From contig NZ_JQHM01000001.1 of assembly GCF_000749845.1 (NCBI RefSeq), positions 310,001 through 374,000 on the forward strand: DNA of 64,000 bases, read 5' to 3'. The notes under the pieces are model-generated. The model did not search any database. It saw only the letters and a list, made by a program, of their open reading frames with translations, and had not been told where the DNA came from. The position numbers were made by a program, and so were the translations under genes. Shown here piece after piece: positions 63,790-64,000 of the stretch (position 1 is its first letter; each line of letters begins with the position of its first letter). Source of the DNA: Pectobacterium betavasculorum. GTDB taxonomy: Bacteria; Pseudomonadota; Gammaproteobacteria; Enterobacterales; Enterobacteriaceae.

Positions 63790-64000
63790 TCACCCCTCCA
63801 CAAAAGGCAGGCGTCTGCGCGTCCGGATCGCCGGGCGTATAAATGCTTTCGCCATGGCTGCACCAATTTCGGCGCAGGCGGTCAACCCCTGAATAAAGGG
63901 TTGGTCATGCATCAGATAGGGCAGTGCACCAAAAGCGATCCGTCCGCGCGCCTCAGCAGGATCTCGTAAAGTGTAGTCATCCCCCACGTCTGGAATATCA
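63790..64000 (-). CDS. C-terminal part of a protein, perhaps an FAD/NAD(P)-binding oxidoreductase
   Basis: The last 69 codons of a gene whose start lies beyond the window: it runs DIPDVGDDYTLRDPAEARGR, IAFGALPYLMHDQPFIQGLT, ACAEIGAAMAKAFI and ends RRRLPFVEG. The LGALP-LMHD-PFIQG-T-ACAEI pattern reminds me of the C-terminal end of YdhS-like FAD/NAD(P)-binding proteins, with the last helix at ACAEIGAAMAKA. The assignment is weak because the nucleotide-binding motifs would be outside the window. Confidence 0.4.
   Translation of the reverse strand, partial: DIPDVGDDYTLRDPAEARGRIAFGALPYLMHDQPFIQGLTACAEIGAAMAKAFIRPAIRTRRRLPFVEG

Overview
The window looks like chromosome from a soft-rot enterobacterium, most probably Pectobacterium. 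The dcd-asmA-yegH-wza gene order is that of E. coli, most core proteins are close to enterobacterial family members, and the secreted chorismate mutase, myo-inositol catabolic cluster and rhamnose/glucuronate-type exopolysaccharide locus fit Pectobacteriaceae. The genus call is an inference from remembered families; no search was run. I see no tRNA, rRNA, CRISPR array or intact insertion sequence.

1-7000: dcd and asmA, then dcuC, a HepT/MntA toxin-antitoxin pair and yegH. Relative to E. coli, dcuC and hepT-mntA sit between asmA and yegH, and yegH is inverted.

7000-30800: a Wzx/Wzy-dependent exopolysaccharide locus. The leader carries a -10 element, a 9-bp hairpin and a JUMPstart/ops element (RfaH recruitment). 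It is followed by a WecA-like transferase, wza-wzb-wzc, a hairpin, wbaP, a rhamnosyltransferase, rmlBACD, and an AT-rich variable block (three more GT2/GT4-type transferases, a Wzy candidate, a tailspike-like beta-helix protein, a WsaF-like transferase and wzx), then ugd, galF and gnd. The expected polymer has a hexose-1-P (Gal-type) or HexNAc-1-P first sugar, several L-rhamnoses and probably glucuronate.

30800-36650: gfcABCD (yjbEFGH), a second exopolysaccharide-secretion operon with an internal attenuator; a periplasmic chorismate mutase; and a scar where the remnant of a sedolisin propeptide meets the remnant of a quinol-monooxygenase-type gene.

36690-52200: a complete inositol catabolic region: iolR (divergent), iolA, iolD, iolG, a sugar ABC transporter (binding protein, ATPase, permease), a second Gfo/Idh dehydrogenase, a fused iolC-DUF2090 gene, iolE and iolB. 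Repeated GAAAT-N4-ATTTC-type sites in the promoters are candidate IolR operators. The gaps on both sides of iolD carry two copies of a long, structured intergenic repeat in which the stems are conserved by compensatory changes. This is the most unusual thing I found.

52200-64000: accessory genes. These are a zeta-type kinase toxin with an unknown downstream partner, an fbpABC-type ferric iron transporter, a bglG remnant, yoaG-yeaR (nitrate/NO response; YoaG is internally duplicated), a broken unknown gene, a MarR regulator, an unknown small protein, and an operon of an internally deleted Bcr/CflA-type MFS gene coupled to a short UvrA-like ABC protein, with a 26-bp perfect palindrome upstream. 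A small lipoprotein gene and the 3' end of a gene running off the window finish the sequence.
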